DNA from: Paragemmobacter straminiformis
Lineage (GTDB): Bacteria > Pseudomonadota > Alphaproteobacteria > Rhodobacterales > Rhodobacteraceae
Direction: 5' to 3'
Length of the DNA stretch: 64,000 nt
Assembly (NCBI RefSeq): GCF_014243445.1
Contig: NZ_JACLQD010000005.1
Location: 337,825 to 401,824 of the forward strand
Part shown: piece by piece, positions 6,785 to 15,947 of the stretch
Numbering within the stretch: the first letter of the stretch is position 1
Layout of the letters: the number at the start of each line of letters is the position of its first letter
The notes under the pieces: model-generated
What the model saw: the letters and a program-made list of their open reading frames with translations, nothing else
Told to the model about the DNA's origin: nothing
Databases searched by the model: none
Program-made: the position numbers and the translations under genes

Positions 6785-9553
6785 ATGACCAAGAAAATGC
6801 TGATCGATGCCACCCATGCGGAAGAAACCCGCGTCGTGGTGGTGGACGGAAACAAGGTTGAAGAATTCGACTTCGAGACGGTGAACAAACGGCAGCTTGC
6901 CGGAAACATCTATCTCGCCAAGGTTACAAGGGTAGAGCCGTCGTTGCAGGCGGCCTTTGTCGATTACGGCGGCAACCGTCACGGGTTTCTGGCATTCGCC
7001 GAAATCCACCCCGATTACTACCAGATCCCCGTTGCGGACCGTAAGGCGCTGCTCGACGAAGAGCGCGCCTACAACCGGGCACAGGACGAGGAAGACAACC
7101 GCCGCAGCCGCCCCAAGCCGCGCCCGCGCCCCGAAGGCGCGCGCCGCGATGCGGTGAAGGAAGCCGAGATCGGCGGCATGGATGTCGTCGATCTGGGCGA
7201 GGAAACCGGTGCCGATGCGCTGGTGGAAACCGCGGCGGAACCGGTGGCCGAGGCGCAGGATCACGGGCATGACCACCACGGGCATGACCACCATGATCAT
7301 GACCACGACCATGACCACCACGACCATGACCACGCCGCGCAGGACGAGAACGGCAATGGCGAGTCCGCCCCCGCGCCCTATCGCGCGATGGACCATGCCA
7401 GCGAGACCGATGACGAGATCGAGTCCATCGCGGAAGAGGATGTCTCGGAAGAGATCAGCGCGCCGCGCAAGCCGCGTCCGCGCCGCTACAAGATTCAGGA
7501 AGTGATCAAGGTCCGGCAGATCATGCTGGTGCAGGTGGTCAAGGAAGAGCGCGGCAACAAGGGTGCGGCGCTGACGACCTATCTGTCGCTGGCGGGGCGC
7601 TATTGCGTCTTGATGCCGAACACGGCGCGGGGCGGCGGGATTTCCCGCAAGATCACGCAGGCGACCGACCGCAAGAAGCTGAAAGAGATCGCGCAGGAGA
7701 TCGAGGTGCCGGAAGGCGCCGGTCTGATCATCCGCACGGCGGGGGCCAAGCGCACCAAGCCGGAAATCAAGCGCGATTACGAATATCTGATGCGGCTGTG
7801 GGAACAGATCCGCGAACTGACGCTGAAATCGATCGCTCCGGCGGCCATCTATGAAGAGGGCAACCTGATCAAGCGGTCGATCCGCGATCTGTACAGCCGC
7901 GAGATCGACGAGATTCTGGTCGAGGGCGAGGCGGGATACCGCACCGCCAAGGATTTCATGCGGATGATCATGCCGAGCCATGCGCGGCTGGTGAAACGCT
8001 ATGACGAGACGATGCCGCTTTTCGCGCGCTTTCAGGTCGAAAGCTATCTGGGGGGCATGTTCAACCCCGTCGTGCAGCTGAAATCGGGCGGTTACATCGT
8101 CATCGGCATCACCGAGGCGCTGGTTGCCATCGACGTGAACTCGGGGCGGGCGACGAAAGAGGGGTCCATCGAGGACACCGCTCTCAAGACCAACCTCGAA
8201 GCGGCGGAAGAAGTGGCGCGGCAGTTGCGCCTGCGCGACCTTGCCGGTCTGATCGTGATCGACTTCATCGACATGGAAGAGCGCAAGAACAACGCCGCCG
8301 TCGAGAAGCGTCTGAAGGACAAGCTGAAAACGGATCGGGCGCGGATCCAGGTGGGGCGCATCTCGGGCTTTGGCCTGATGGAGATGAGCCGCCAGCGCCT
8401 GCGTCCGGGGATGCTGGAAAGCACCACCCAGCCGTGCAGCCATTGCCACGGCACGGGCCTGATCCGGTCGGACGACAGCCTTGGTTTGCAGGTGCTGCGC
8501 GCGCTGGAAGAGGAAGGCACGCGCAAGCGGTCGAAGGAAGTGCTGCTGAAAGCGCCGATCGGGATCGTCAATTTCCTGATCAACCAGAAGCGCGAGCATA
8601 TCGCGCTGATCGAGGCGCGCTATGGCATGTCGGTGCGGATCGAATGCGATCCGGCGCTGGTGAGCCCCGATTACGTGATCGAGAAGTTCAAGACGGCGAC
8701 CCGCGTGGTTCCCGAACAGTCGAGTGTGATTTCGGGCCATGCGGGCCTGATGGGCGCGCCGGTGGACGAGGACGAGGACGAGGATCTGCCGCTCGAGGAC
8801 CTTGACGAGGTCGAAGAGGACGAGGCCGCCGAGACCGAGGGCGAGGCCAAGACCGAGGCACGTGCCGCTTCGGCGGGCGAGGCCAAGGGGGATGGCAACG
8901 GCAACGGCAAGAAGAAGCGCCGTCGCCGCCGTCGGCGCAAGGGGTCGGGCAATGGCACGGGCGCGGATGCGCAGGGCGATGCCGGCAGCGAAGAAGATGG
9001 TGACGACGAGGGCGAAGAGGACGGCGCCGACGAGGGTGCAGCCGGTGGCGATGCGGCGGTTGCCGCGCCTGCCGCTGCGGTCGAGGCCGCCGAGCCTGTC
9101 GCGGAAGAGAAGCCGAAGAAGCTGACGCGGGCGCGGGGCGGTGCTGCTGCCACGGCCAAGAAGAAGGCCGAAGCTGCGGCCGCTGCCGCTGCCGTGACAG
9201 AGGCCGCGCCGGTTGGCGAGGAGGCTGCGGGCGAAGCGGTGGCCGAGGCAGCCCCCGAGGCGGAAGCGCCGAAGAAGAAGCCTGCGAGCCGGTCGCGCGG
9301 GACATCGGCCAAGAAGAAGGCCGAGGCTGCGGCGGAAGCGGCTGCGGTCGATGCGGCTGCGGTTGCAGCGCCCGAGGTCGAGGCGGTTGCCGCACCCGTG
9401 GCGGAGGCTGCGGCCGAGACCTTCCCCGCCGATCCGGTGCTGACGGAAACCCCGTCGGAAACGCTGCTGCCCGATCCGTCGGAAGCCGCGGCGGAGGCTG
9501 CCGCCGACCCCGACAAGCCCCGCAAAAAGGGCTGGTGGTCGCTGGGACGCTGA
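6785..9553 (+). CDS. rne: Ribonuclease E
   Basis: A 922-residue RNase E, the endonuclease that starts mRNA decay and processes rRNA and small RNAs. An N-terminal S1/RNase E domain (about residues 1-100) is interrupted by a roughly 130-residue acidic insertion. That insertion contains a run of about 25 residues at 159-183 made almost only of His, Asp and Gly. Catalytic motifs are present: AIDVNSGR and IVIDFIDM supply the two metal-binding Asp, and SHCHGTG carries the zinc-link CxxC. The C-terminal 200 residues are a low-complexity scaffold with acidic and Ala-rich stretches and a basic KKKRRRRRRR patch likely to bind RNA. ATG 6785 gives the canonical MTKKMLIDA start; the frame stays open upstream. 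Confidence 0.95.
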   Translation: MTKKMLIDATHAEETRVVVVDGNKVEEFDFETVNKRQLAGNIYLAKVTRVEPSLQAAFVDYGGNRHGFLAFAEIHPDYYQIPVADRKALLDEERAYNRAQDEEDNRRSRPKPRPRPEGARRDAVKEAEIGGMDVVDLGEETGADALVETAAEPVAEAQDHGHDHHGHDHHDHDHDHDHHDHDHAAQDENGNGESAPAPYRAMDHASETDDEIESIAEEDVSEEISAPRKPRPRRYKIQEVIKVRQIMLVQVVKEERGNKGAALTTYLSLAGRYCVLMPNTARGGGISRKITQATDRKKLKEIAQEIEVPEGAGLIIRTAGAKRTKPEIKRDYEYLMRLWEQIRELTLKSIAPAAIYEEGNLIKRSIRDLYSREIDEILVEGEAGYRTAKDFMRMIMPSHARLVKRYDETMPLFARFQVESYLGGMFNPVVQLKSGGYIVIGITEALVAIDVNSGRATKEGSIEDTALKTNLEAAEEVARQLRLRDLAGLIVIDFIDMEERKNNAAVEKRLKDKLKTDRARIQVGRISGFGLMEMSRQRLRPGMLESTTQPCSHCHGTGLIRSDDSLGLQVLRALEEEGTRKRSKEVLLKAPIGIVNFLINQKREHIALIEARYGMSVRIECDPALVSPDYVIEKFKTATRVVPEQSSVISGHAGLMGAPVDEDEDEDLPLEDLDEVEEDEAAETEGEAKTEARAASAGEAKGDGNGNGKKKRRRRRRRKGSGNGTGADAQGDAGSEEDGDDEGEEDGADEGAAGGDAAVAAPAAAVEAAEPVAEEKPKKLTRARGGAAATAKKKAEAAAAAAAVTEAAPVGEEAAGEAVAEAAPEAEAPKKKPASRSRGTSAKKKAEAAAEAAAVDAAAVAAPEVEAVAAPVAEAAAETFPADPVLTETPSETLLPDPSEAAAEAAADPDKPRKKGWWSLGR

Positions 9554-9575
9554 GCCTTTGCGATGAGGGAACGGA

Positions 9576-9608
9576 ACGGGGCGGCGGGGAAACCTGCCGC
9601 CCTTTTCC
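9576..9608 (+). terminator. Predicted terminator of rne
   Basis: Stem GGGCGGC (9578-9584) / GCCGCCC (9596-9602) followed by TTTTCC, 23 bp after the rne stop. Confidence 0.65.
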
Positions 9609-9659
9609 ATAGGCGGCGGCTTCGGGCGGGGCGCGTTTGGGGGGGGCGCGCGTTTTGGG

Positions 9660-9825
9660 GGGGCGCGATTTTTCTGCGAAAAATCGGGTTCGGGCGGCAA
9701 GGGAGGGACGGGGTGGGCGGGCGTTCCGCTTTGCCCGAGCGCGGCAGGGGGGCTGTCTGCCCCCCTTTGGCCCGCGCCAGGGCGCAGGCCACCCCCCGAG
9801 GATATTTGGCCGGTGTGAAAGCGGG
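9660..9825 (+). repeat. Intergenic repeats between rne and tusA
   Basis: This non-coding gap between convergent genes holds a single 21-bp palindrome at 9666-9686 (arms CGATTTTT/AAAAATCG around CTGCG). It is followed by a GATATTTGG-type element: a GC-rich stretch CTGCCCCCCTTTGG, CACCCCCCGAGGATATTTGG at about 9791-9810, and a trailing GTGAAAGCGGGG. Confidence 0.6.
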
Positions 9826-9939
9826 GAGAGCGGTGTCTCTTGCCGCATCCGACGGTTTTTGCGTCGGGGGGGGGGCTGGCGTGTTGGGGGCGGTGTGGCG
9901 GGGGCTGGCGTCTCGGGGGCCGCGTTTTTCGGGCCGCGT

Positions 9940-10176
9940 TCAGCCGCGCCGGATGCGGTGGGTGGTGACGGGGCCTTCGGTTTCGGCGCCGAGGTAGGCG
10001 TGGCCGGACTGGGTGCAGAAGTGCGGCAGGTCGATCAGGGCCATTGCATCGGTGGTCTGCACCGCCAGCACCGCGCCTGCGGGCAGGGACAGAAGCCGCT
10101 TGCGGGCGCGCAGCACCGGAAGCGGGCACAGAAGGTCGATGCAATCGAGCGTTTCGGGCGGGCGATCTGTGGACAT
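9940..10176 (-). CDS. tusA: TusA-family sulfurtransferase
   Basis: A 78-residue TusA/SirA-like protein that carries sulfur as a persulfide for tRNA thiolation or other sulfur transfer. The family signature is DLLCPLPVLRARK, where the cysteine is the sulfur carrier. An alternative ATG lies 9 bp upstream at 10185; neither has a clear ribosome binding site. It is transcribed divergently from ccdA, a thiol-redox gene. Confidence 0.8.
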   Translation of the reverse strand: MSTDRPPETLDCIDLLCPLPVLRARKRLLSLPAGAVLAVQTTDAMALIDLPHFCTQSGHAYLGAETEGPVTTHRIRRG

Positions 10177-10268
10177 GGGGCGCATCTAGCGCAAGGGGGC
10201 GCGGTCTGCCACGGCAATGTGACAAAGCGGCAGGTGACGCCGTGCCCGCTTGGCGATATGGGAGGGGG

Positions 10269-11021
10269 ATGTTCGGATTTGATTTCTTCGACGCGGGGCT
10301 TGTGCCCTCGATGCTCATCGCGCTTGTCGCGGGGGTCTTGTCGTTCCTGTCGCCCTGCGTGCTGCCGATCGTGCCGCCCTATCTTGCCTATATGGGCGGG
10401 ATCAGCATGGGCGACATCAAGGGGGCGGCGCGGCGGCGGGTGATCCTGCCTGCGCTGTTCTTCGTGATGGGTCTTTCGACGGTGTTTCTGCTGCTTGGCT
10501 TCACCGCCTCGGCCTTCGGGTCGTTCTTTCTGCAGAATCAGGTCTGGTTCTCGCGCCTGTCGGGCGTGGTGGTGATCGTTTTCGGGCTGCATTTCCTGGG
10601 ATTGTTCCGCATTGCCCTTCTGGACCGCGAGGCGCGGCTGGATGCGGGGGATCGGGGCGGGTCGGCGCTGGGGGCCTATGTGCTGGGGCTTGCCTTTGCC
10701 TTTGGCTGGACGCCCTGCATCGGGCCGCAGCTGGGCGCGATCCTGTCGCTGGCGGCGCAGGAGGGATCGCTGTCGCGCGGGACGGTGCTGCTGGCTGTCT
10801 ATGCGGCGGGGCTTGGCTTGCCCTTCCTGCTGGCCGCGCTGTTCATCGAGCGCGCCGTTGGCGTCATGGCGCGGCTGAAACGGCATATGAAGCTGATCGA
10901 GCGGGCGATGGGGGTCTTGCTGTTGCTGGTGGGCCTTGCGCTGCTGACGGGGGCTTTTACCGACGTGAGCTGGTGGCTGCTCGAGACCTTTGACCGTTTC
11001 GGCATTCCGCTGCTTGGCTAG
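10269..11021 (+). CDS. ccdA: Cytochrome c biogenesis protein CcdA (thiol-disulfide transporter)
   Basis: A 250-residue, six-helix inner-membrane protein that passes electrons from cytoplasmic thioredoxin to periplasmic thiol-disulfide proteins for cytochrome c maturation. The two redox cysteines lie in LSPCVLPIVPPYLAYMGG (about residues 25-42) and GWTPCIGPQLG (about 152-162). GGAGGGGG immediately precedes the ATG. It is followed at 74 bp by an unrelated hydrolase gene. Confidence 0.92.
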   Translation: MFGFDFFDAGLVPSMLIALVAGVLSFLSPCVLPIVPPYLAYMGGISMGDIKGAARRRVILPALFFVMGLSTVFLLLGFTASAFGSFFLQNQVWFSRLSGVVVIVFGLHFLGLFRIALLDREARLDAGDRGGSALGAYVLGLAFAFGWTPCIGPQLGAILSLAAQEGSLSRGTVLLAVYAAGLGLPFLLAALFIERAVGVMARLKRHMKLIERAMGVLLLLVGLALLTGAFTDVSWWLLETFDRFGIPLLG

Positions 11022-11094
11022 TGCCGCAATTCGCCTATGATTTCGCCGAACTTGCCCGTCAGGATGGCGGGGTAACGGTGGTCGGGGGTGTGGC

Positions 11095-12309
11095 GTGGGG
11101 CAAGACGGAACAGGGCAGGTGCGCAGGCGGCGCGTCTTCTACATTCCGGGGTATGATCCGGTCTCGCCGCGCCGCTACCGCGAGCTTTACCGCAAGGAAG
11201 GGACCTGGCAGGCCGAGATTTCCGGCTATGCGCTGGCGCTGCGCCCGAAGCGGGTGAAGGGCCCTTATGGCTGGTTCGTCAGCGCCGAGATCGAGGGCGA
11301 GGCGGTCGAGGCGGATGTCGAGGTGCTGGTCTGGTCGGATATCGTGCAAGGCTCGATGGATCAGGGGGTGGCTGCGACCTATCTGCAGATGGTCAAGACA
11401 GCATGGGTCTATATCGCCACGGGGGCCTTGTTCCGGCTGGTCTGGCTGCGCAAGGGGCCGACGGTGGCGGCGCTTTATCCGATCATCAATCTGGTGGTGC
11501 AGTTCTTCCTTGCCCTCGGGGCGGGCTGGGGGCAGGTGGCGCTGTGGCGCTGGCTTTGGCCCGAGGGGGGATGGGCCGTGGGCGCGGTGCTGGGCGTGGT
11601 GGTCTTTGTCGCGCTGCTGCGGTTCTTCAAGCGGATCGACCGCAAGATCCTCGCCTATTACCTGATGCATGATTACGCGTGGTCGGCGCAGTTCTACGGG
11701 CGCTATCCGCCGGAACTGGAGGCGCGGATGGCGCAGTTTCGCGGGGTGATCCGCGAGGCGCTGGCGGGCGGGTTCGACGAGGTGCTGGTGGTGGGGCATT
11801 CGTCGGGGGCGATCTTGGGTGTGTCGATCCTGTCGGACCTGATCCGCGAGGGGGATCTTGGGCCGCAAGCGCTGTCGTTCCTGTCACTGGGGCAGGTGAT
11901 TCCGATGGTGTCTTTCCTGCCCGAGGCAAGGCGGCTGCGGGCCGATCTGGCCTATCTTTCCGCGCGGGAGGAGTTGGTCTGGGTCGATGTGACAGCCCCC
12001 GGGGATGGCTGCGCCTTTGCGCTGTGCGATCCGGTTTCGGTGACGGGGGTGGCGCCGGAGGGCAAGCGCTGGCCGCTTGTGGTGTCTTGCGCCTTTACCC
12101 AGACCTTCAGCCCCGAGCGCTGGAAGAAGATGCGCTATCAGTGGTTCCGGCTGCATTTCCAGTACATGTGCGCCTTTGATCGGCCCGGAGACTACGATTA
12201 CTTCAAGATCACGGCAGGGCCTTTGACGCTGGGGGCGCGCTATCTGGGGCGGGCGCCGTCGAAAAGCCGGATCGAGCGGGCGGCATCGGGCTATCGGAGC
12301 GTGGCATGA
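11095..12309 (+). CDS. Alpha/beta-hydrolase-like membrane-anchored protein of unknown function
   Basis: A 404-residue protein with two or three hydrophobic helices around residues 100-190. A probable nucleophile elbow VVGHSSGAILG follows near residue 225, as in serine lipases and esterases. The N-terminus VFYIPGYDP resembles the first strand and oxyanion segment of an alpha/beta-hydrolase. I cannot assign a substrate. GTG 11095 is the likely start. The stop overlaps the ATG of a cytochrome P450 by 4 bp, so the two are translationally coupled and probably act together. Confidence 0.65.
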   Translation: MGQDGTGQVRRRRVFYIPGYDPVSPRRYRELYRKEGTWQAEISGYALALRPKRVKGPYGWFVSAEIEGEAVEADVEVLVWSDIVQGSMDQGVAATYLQMVKTAWVYIATGALFRLVWLRKGPTVAALYPIINLVVQFFLALGAGWGQVALWRWLWPEGGWAVGAVLGVVVFVALLRFFKRIDRKILAYYLMHDYAWSAQFYGRYPPELEARMAQFRGVIREALAGGFDEVLVVGHSSGAILGVSILSDLIREGDLGPQALSFLSLGQVIPMVSFLPEARRLRADLAYLSAREELVWVDVTAPGDGCAFALCDPVSVTGVAPEGKRWPLVVSCAFTQTFSPERWKKMRYQWFRLHFQYMCAFDRPGDYDYFKITAGPLTLGARYLGRAPSKSRIERAASGYRSVA

Positions 12310-13658
12310 GCCTTCCTCCGAAGCCCGCGTCGCGGCCCGAGGGGGCGTCGGTCTGGCGGCATTTCCGGCTGTTCCGGGCCGATATCCTTTCGTCGCAGCC
12401 CGCGCGGCTGTATCGGGCCTGGATGGCCGAGTTCAGGACGCCGTTCTTCCGGTCCTATCTGTGCAACGACCCTGCGCTGGTCAGGCGGGTGCTGGACGAG
12501 CGGCCGATGGACTTTCCGAAATCGGGGCGGGTGGGCGAGGGGCTGCGGCCTTTGCTGGGTCGGTCGGTGTTCGTGACCAATGGCGAGGAGTGGTTGCGGC
12601 AGCGGCGGATCATCGATCCGGCCTTTGAAGGGGGGCGGCTGAGGGATGCCTTCCCCGCGGTCTGGGCGGCGGGCGAGGCGGCGGTGGCGCGGATGCCAGC
12701 GGGCGAGGTGGAGATCGAGGAGGAGATGAGCCATGCGGCGGCGGATGTGATCTTTCGCACGCTGTTTTCCATTCCCATCGAGCATGAGGTGGCGAGCCGC
12801 GTGTTCCGCGAGTTCCGCGCCTATCAGCGGGCGCAGCCGATTTTGAACCTTGCGGCCTTTGTGCCGCTGCCCGCATGGCTGCCGCGCTTCCATAGGCGGG
12901 GGGTGCGTGGGTCGGCGCGCGTGATCCGGCGGTTGATCGCGGCGTTGACCGAGGCGCGGGCGGCGGAGATTGCCGCAGGCGTGGCGCCGGACGATCTGGC
13001 GACCAAGATCATGGTGACGGCGGACCCCGTGACGGGCGAGCGCTTTGCCACCGGCGAGATGGTCGATCAGGTGGCGATCTTCTTTCTGGCGGGGCATGAG
13101 ACGAGTGCGAGTGCGCTGGGCTGGGCGCTTTACCTGCTGGCCACGTACCCCGAGGTGCAAGAGGCTGTGGCGGCCGAGGCGGCGGGGCTGGAGCCTGCGT
13201 TTTCCGCGCTGTCGCGGTTGAGGCTGACGCGGGATGTGTTCCGCGAGGCGCTGCGGCTTTACCCGCCCGTGCCGATGATGGTGCGCGAGACGACGCAGGC
13301 CGAAGAGTTCCGCGGGCGGCGCGTGCCGCGCGGGGCGCAGGTGGTGCTGTCGCCGTGGCATCTGGGGCGGCACGAGCGGATCTGGGACAATCCCGATGCG
13401 TTCGACCCTGCGCGCTGGGGGCGCGAGGAGAACAGGGCGGCGGCGCGGGACGGGTGGTTGCCCTTCTCGTCGGGTCCGAGGGTTTGCACGGGGGCGGGAT
13501 TTGCCATGCTGGAGGGGGTGCTGATGCTGGCGATGCTGCTGCGCGCCTTCCGCTTCGAGGCGGTCGAGGGGCGGGTGCCGGTGCCGGTGGCGCATCTGAC
13601 GGTGCGGGCGCGGGAGGGGATCTGGCTGCGGGTGGTGCGGCGGGGCGGCGAAATCTGA
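12306..13658 (+). CDS. Cytochrome P450
   Basis: A 450-residue soluble P450 monooxygenase. The I-helix oxygen-binding motif is FFLAGHETSA (near residue 260). The K-helix ExxR is EALRLYPPVP (near 315), and the heme-binding loop is PFSSGPRVCTGAGFAM (near 390) with the axial cysteine. No membrane anchor is visible. No ferredoxin or reductase gene is adjacent, so redox partners must be encoded elsewhere. Its last codons run into the first of a set of palindromes that lie between it and the convergent gene. Confidence 0.92.
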   Translation: MSLPPKPASRPEGASVWRHFRLFRADILSSQPARLYRAWMAEFRTPFFRSYLCNDPALVRRVLDERPMDFPKSGRVGEGLRPLLGRSVFVTNGEEWLRQRRIIDPAFEGGRLRDAFPAVWAAGEAAVARMPAGEVEIEEEMSHAAADVIFRTLFSIPIEHEVASRVFREFRAYQRAQPILNLAAFVPLPAWLPRFHRRGVRGSARVIRRLIAALTEARAAEIAAGVAPDDLATKIMVTADPVTGERFATGEMVDQVAIFFLAGHETSASALGWALYLLATYPEVQEAVAAEAAGLEPAFSALSRLRLTRDVFREALRLYPPVPMMVRETTQAEEFRGRRVPRGAQVVLSPWHLGRHERIWDNPDAFDPARWGREENRAAARDGWLPFSSGPRVCTGAGFAMLEGVLMLAMLLRAFRFEAVEGRVPVPVAHLTVRAREGIWLRVVRRGGEI

Positions 13659-13757
13659 CGCAGATTTCGCGACGGTTTCTGCACGCAGAAACCGGGTGAG
13701 TGGGGCGGGGCGCGGAATTTTCGTCAAATTCCGCTGCGATTTCTGCGTCAGAAATCG
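13649..13757. repeat. Four palindromes between convergent genes
   Basis: Palindromes lie at 13649-13669, 13673-13694, 13713-13733 and 13737-13757. Both pairs are separated by 3 bp. The left pair has TGACGCA/TGCACGCA centres; the right pair has TCGTCA/TGCGTCA centres, so the two pairs face each other. The P450 stop codon lies inside the first palindrome, and the stop of the opposite gene begins directly after the last. Bidirectional termination is the simplest role. Confidence 0.7.
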
Positions 13758-13988
13758 TCACAGCAGTCGGCGGACGGGTTCCTGATTGCAGATGATGATG
13801 AATTGGCCCGCATTCTCGAGCACCGAGAAACCGCGGCGGCGCATTTCGGCAAGGAAGGCATCGCGCCCGACATAGCGTTCCACATCGCGCGCCTGACGCC
13901 GGATCACGCCGCCATCGCGCGCCGCCTGCGAATTGAACAGGTGGGCGATCCATCCGTCTTGGGTATAGGGCAGGTAATTGCGGGTCAT
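13758..13988 (-). CDS. Small conserved-looking protein of unknown function
   Basis: A 76-residue soluble protein with the sequence features ERYVGRDAFLAEMRRRGF and FIIICNQEPVRRL. I do not recognise an assigned function. It is the last gene of a probable operon running fumC, DUF4169, RHH, then this gene, with a 34-bp gap to the RHH gene. Length and codon use match its neighbours. Confidence 0.6.
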   Translation of the reverse strand: MTRNYLPYTQDGWIAHLFNSQAARDGGVIRRQARDVERYVGRDAFLAEMRRRGFSVLENAGQFIIICNQEPVRRLL

Positions 13989-14022
13989 GGGCGCAATCTG
14001 GCCCGAAACGGTAAACGCACCC

Positions 14023-14238
14023 TTAACCGCGATAGCGCCGCAGAACGAAAATCCGGATCGCCGAGGCGAGGCCGATGTCGCTGTCGCGCGCCTCGTCCAC
14101 CTCGACGGCGAGCTGGTTCAGCGTCAGCCCGCGCTCGGCGGCGATGTCGCGGAAGGCTTGCCAGAATTCGGCTTCGAGGCTGATGCTGGTGCGGTGGCCG
14201 CGCAGGGTGACGGAATGTTTGACGGGGCGGGCGGTCAT
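14023..14238 (-). CDS. Ribbon-helix-helix domain protein
   Basis: A 71-residue protein matching the RHH_4 type, with RPVKHSVTLRGHRTSISLE forming the DNA-contact beta strand and EFWQAFRDIAAERGLTLNQL the helices. It is probably a small DNA-binding regulator. No toxin partner is visible. Its ATG overlaps the stop of the upstream DUF4169 gene, so it is translated as part of the fumC transcript. Confidence 0.8.
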   Translation of the reverse strand: MTARPVKHSVTLRGHRTSISLEAEFWQAFRDIAAERGLTLNQLAVEVDEARDSDIGLASAIRIFVLRRYRG

Positions 14239-14408
14239 TCCCGTTCATGCCCGTCGAGTTTTGCCCGCGCCTGTTCGGCGCGGGCCTGTTGCAGGGCTTT
14301 TTCGGCCTTGGTCAGGCCGTGCTTTGCCGCGTTTTCGTCAGCCTGCCTGCGGGCCGCCGTGCGGGCGGCCTCTTTGCGCTTTTGGCGGAGGTTGACGATT
14401 TCGGCCAT
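14235..14408 (-). CDS. DUF4169 family protein
   Basis: A 57-residue, highly charged, probably helical protein beginning MAEIVNLRQKRKEA and ending AKLDGHERE. It contains KHGLTKAEKAL, typical of DUF4169. Function is unknown. It starts 4 bp after the fumC stop and overlaps the RHH gene by 4 bp, a tight three-gene unit. Confidence 0.8.
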   Translation of the reverse strand: MAEIVNLRQKRKEAARTAARRQADENAAKHGLTKAEKALQQARAEQARAKLDGHERE

Positions 14409-14411
14409 GCC

Positions 14412-15806
14412 TTACCCTTTGGGTCCGATCATGTCTTCGGGGCGGACCACGCGGTCGAAGGTTTCGGCGTCGACGAAGCCGAGGGCGATGGCTTCCTCTT
14501 TCAGCGTGGTGCCGTTCTTGTGCGCGGTCTTGGCCACTTTGGTCGCGTTGTCATAGCCGATGGTGGGGGCGAGGGCCGTCACCAGCATCAGCGATTCTTT
14601 CATCAGCTTGTCGATGCGGGCGGTGTTGGCCTGCGTGCCTACGACCATGTTGTCGGTGAAGCTGCCTGCGGCATCGCCCAGAAGCTGCATGGATTGCAGG
14701 ACGTTGTAGGACATCATCGGGTTGTAGACGTTCAGCTCGAAATGGCCCTGCGATCCGGCGAAGCCCACGGCGGCGTCGTTGCCCATGACATGGGCGCAGA
14801 CCATCGTCAGGGCTTCGGCCTGCGTGGGGTTCACCTTGCCCGGCATGATGCTGCTGCCCGGTTCGTTTTCGGGCAGGATCAGCTCGCCCAGACCCGAGCG
14901 GGGGCCGGAGCCGAGAAGGCGCAGGTCGTTGGCGATCTTGAACAGGCTGGCCGCCACGGTTTTCAGCGCGCCCGAGAACATGACCATCGCGTCATGGGCG
15001 GCGAGGGCTTCGAATTTGTTGGGGGCGGTGACGAAGGGAAGGGCGGTGATTTCCGCGATCTTCGCCGCCACACGGCTGTCCCAGCCGACACGGGTGTTGA
15101 GGCCGGTGCCGACGGCGGTGCCGCCTTGGGCCAGTTCGTAGATGTCGGGCAGGCAGGATTTGACGCGGGCGATGCCCTTTTCGACCTGCTTGGCGTAGCC
15201 CGAGAATTCCTGACCCAGCGTCAGCGGCGTTGCGTCCTGCGTGTGGGTGCGGCCGATCTTGATGATGTCCTTGAATTCGACCGCCTTGGCGTCGAGCGCG
15301 CGGTGCAGTTTTTCAAGGCCGGGGATCAGCACGTCGCGCGCCATCATGCCGATGGCGACATGCATCGCGGTGGGGAAGGTGTCGTTTGAGCTTTGCCCCA
15401 TGTTGACATGGTCATTGGGGTGGACAGGCTCTTTCGACCCCATGACGCCGCCGAGCATTTCGATGGCGCGGTTCGAGATCACCTCGTTGGCGTTCATGTT
15501 CGACTGGGTGCCAGAGCCGGTCTGCCAGACGACGAGGGGGAAGTTGTCGTCGAACTTGCCTTCGATCACCTCTTGCGCCGCCGCCGCGATGGCGCGGCCC
15601 AGTTCGGGCGAGATGTCGCCCTGATCGATGTTGACCAGCGCGCAGGCTTTCTTGATGACGCCGAGGGCGCGGATGATCGCCACGGGCTGGCGTTCCCATC
15701 CGATGGGAAAGTTGATGATCGACCGCTGGGTCTGGGCGCCCCAGTATTTGTCGGCGGGAACCTCGAGCGGGCCGAAGCTGTCGGTTTCGGTACGGGTTGC
15801 GGTCAT
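14412..15806 (-). CDS. fumC: Fumarate hydratase, class II
   Basis: A 464-residue oxygen-stable fumarase converting fumarate to malate in the TCA cycle. The superfamily signature is [13 protein letters not shown] near residue 315. [14 protein letters not shown] and the [14 protein letters not shown] segment are also present. ATG 15806 is preceded by AGGAGG; the frame extends 5 codons further without a better site. DUF4169 and RHH genes follow in the same transcript. Confidence 0.96.
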   Translation of the reverse strand: MTATRTETDSFGPLEVPADKYWGAQTQRSIINFPIGWERQPVAIIRALGVIKKACALVNIDQGDISPELGRAIAAAAQEVIEGKFDDNFPLVVWQTGSGTQSNMNANEVISNRAIEMLGGVMGSKEPVHPNDHVNMGQSSNDTFPTAMHVAIGMMARDVLIPGLEKLHRALDAKAVEFKDIIKIGRTHTQDATPLTLGQEFSGYAKQVEKGIARVKSCLPDIYELAQGGTAVGTGLNTRVGWDSRVAAKIAEITALPFVTAPNKFEALAAHDAMVMFSGALKTVAASLFKIANDLRLLGSGPRSGLGELILPENEPGSSIMPGKVNPTQAEALTMVCAHVMGNDAAVGFAGSQGHFELNVYNPMMSYNVLQSMQLLGDAAGSFTDNMVVGTQANTARIDKLMKESLMLVTALAPTIGYDNATKVAKTAHKNGTTLKEEAIALGFVDAETFDRVVRPEDMIGPKG

Positions 15807-15833
15807 GGGAGCCTCCTGCAATCGCTTGGGGAG

Positions 15834-15862
15834 GGATTAGCCAAGCGGGGGCGTAAAATCAA
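15834..15862 (-). promoter_or_regulatory. Predicted fumC promoter
   Basis: On the minus strand, TTGATT (15862-15857), a 17-bp spacer and TAATCC (15839-15834), about 28 bp upstream of the fumC start codon. Confidence 0.4.
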
Positions 15863-15947
15863 TTGGCATACCGTCGCATACAATGCCGCAGGTCGGCGCG
15901 GGGGACGGGCGGCGGCATGAGTATTTGGGCAAGGATGAAGCGCGGGG

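Noticed and set aside
6584..10318. A 1244-codon minus-strand frame opposite rne
   Set aside because: Low-complexity shadow of the RNase E coding sequence; no domain and no ribosome binding site. The long minus frame at 29774-32842 is rejected for the same reason.
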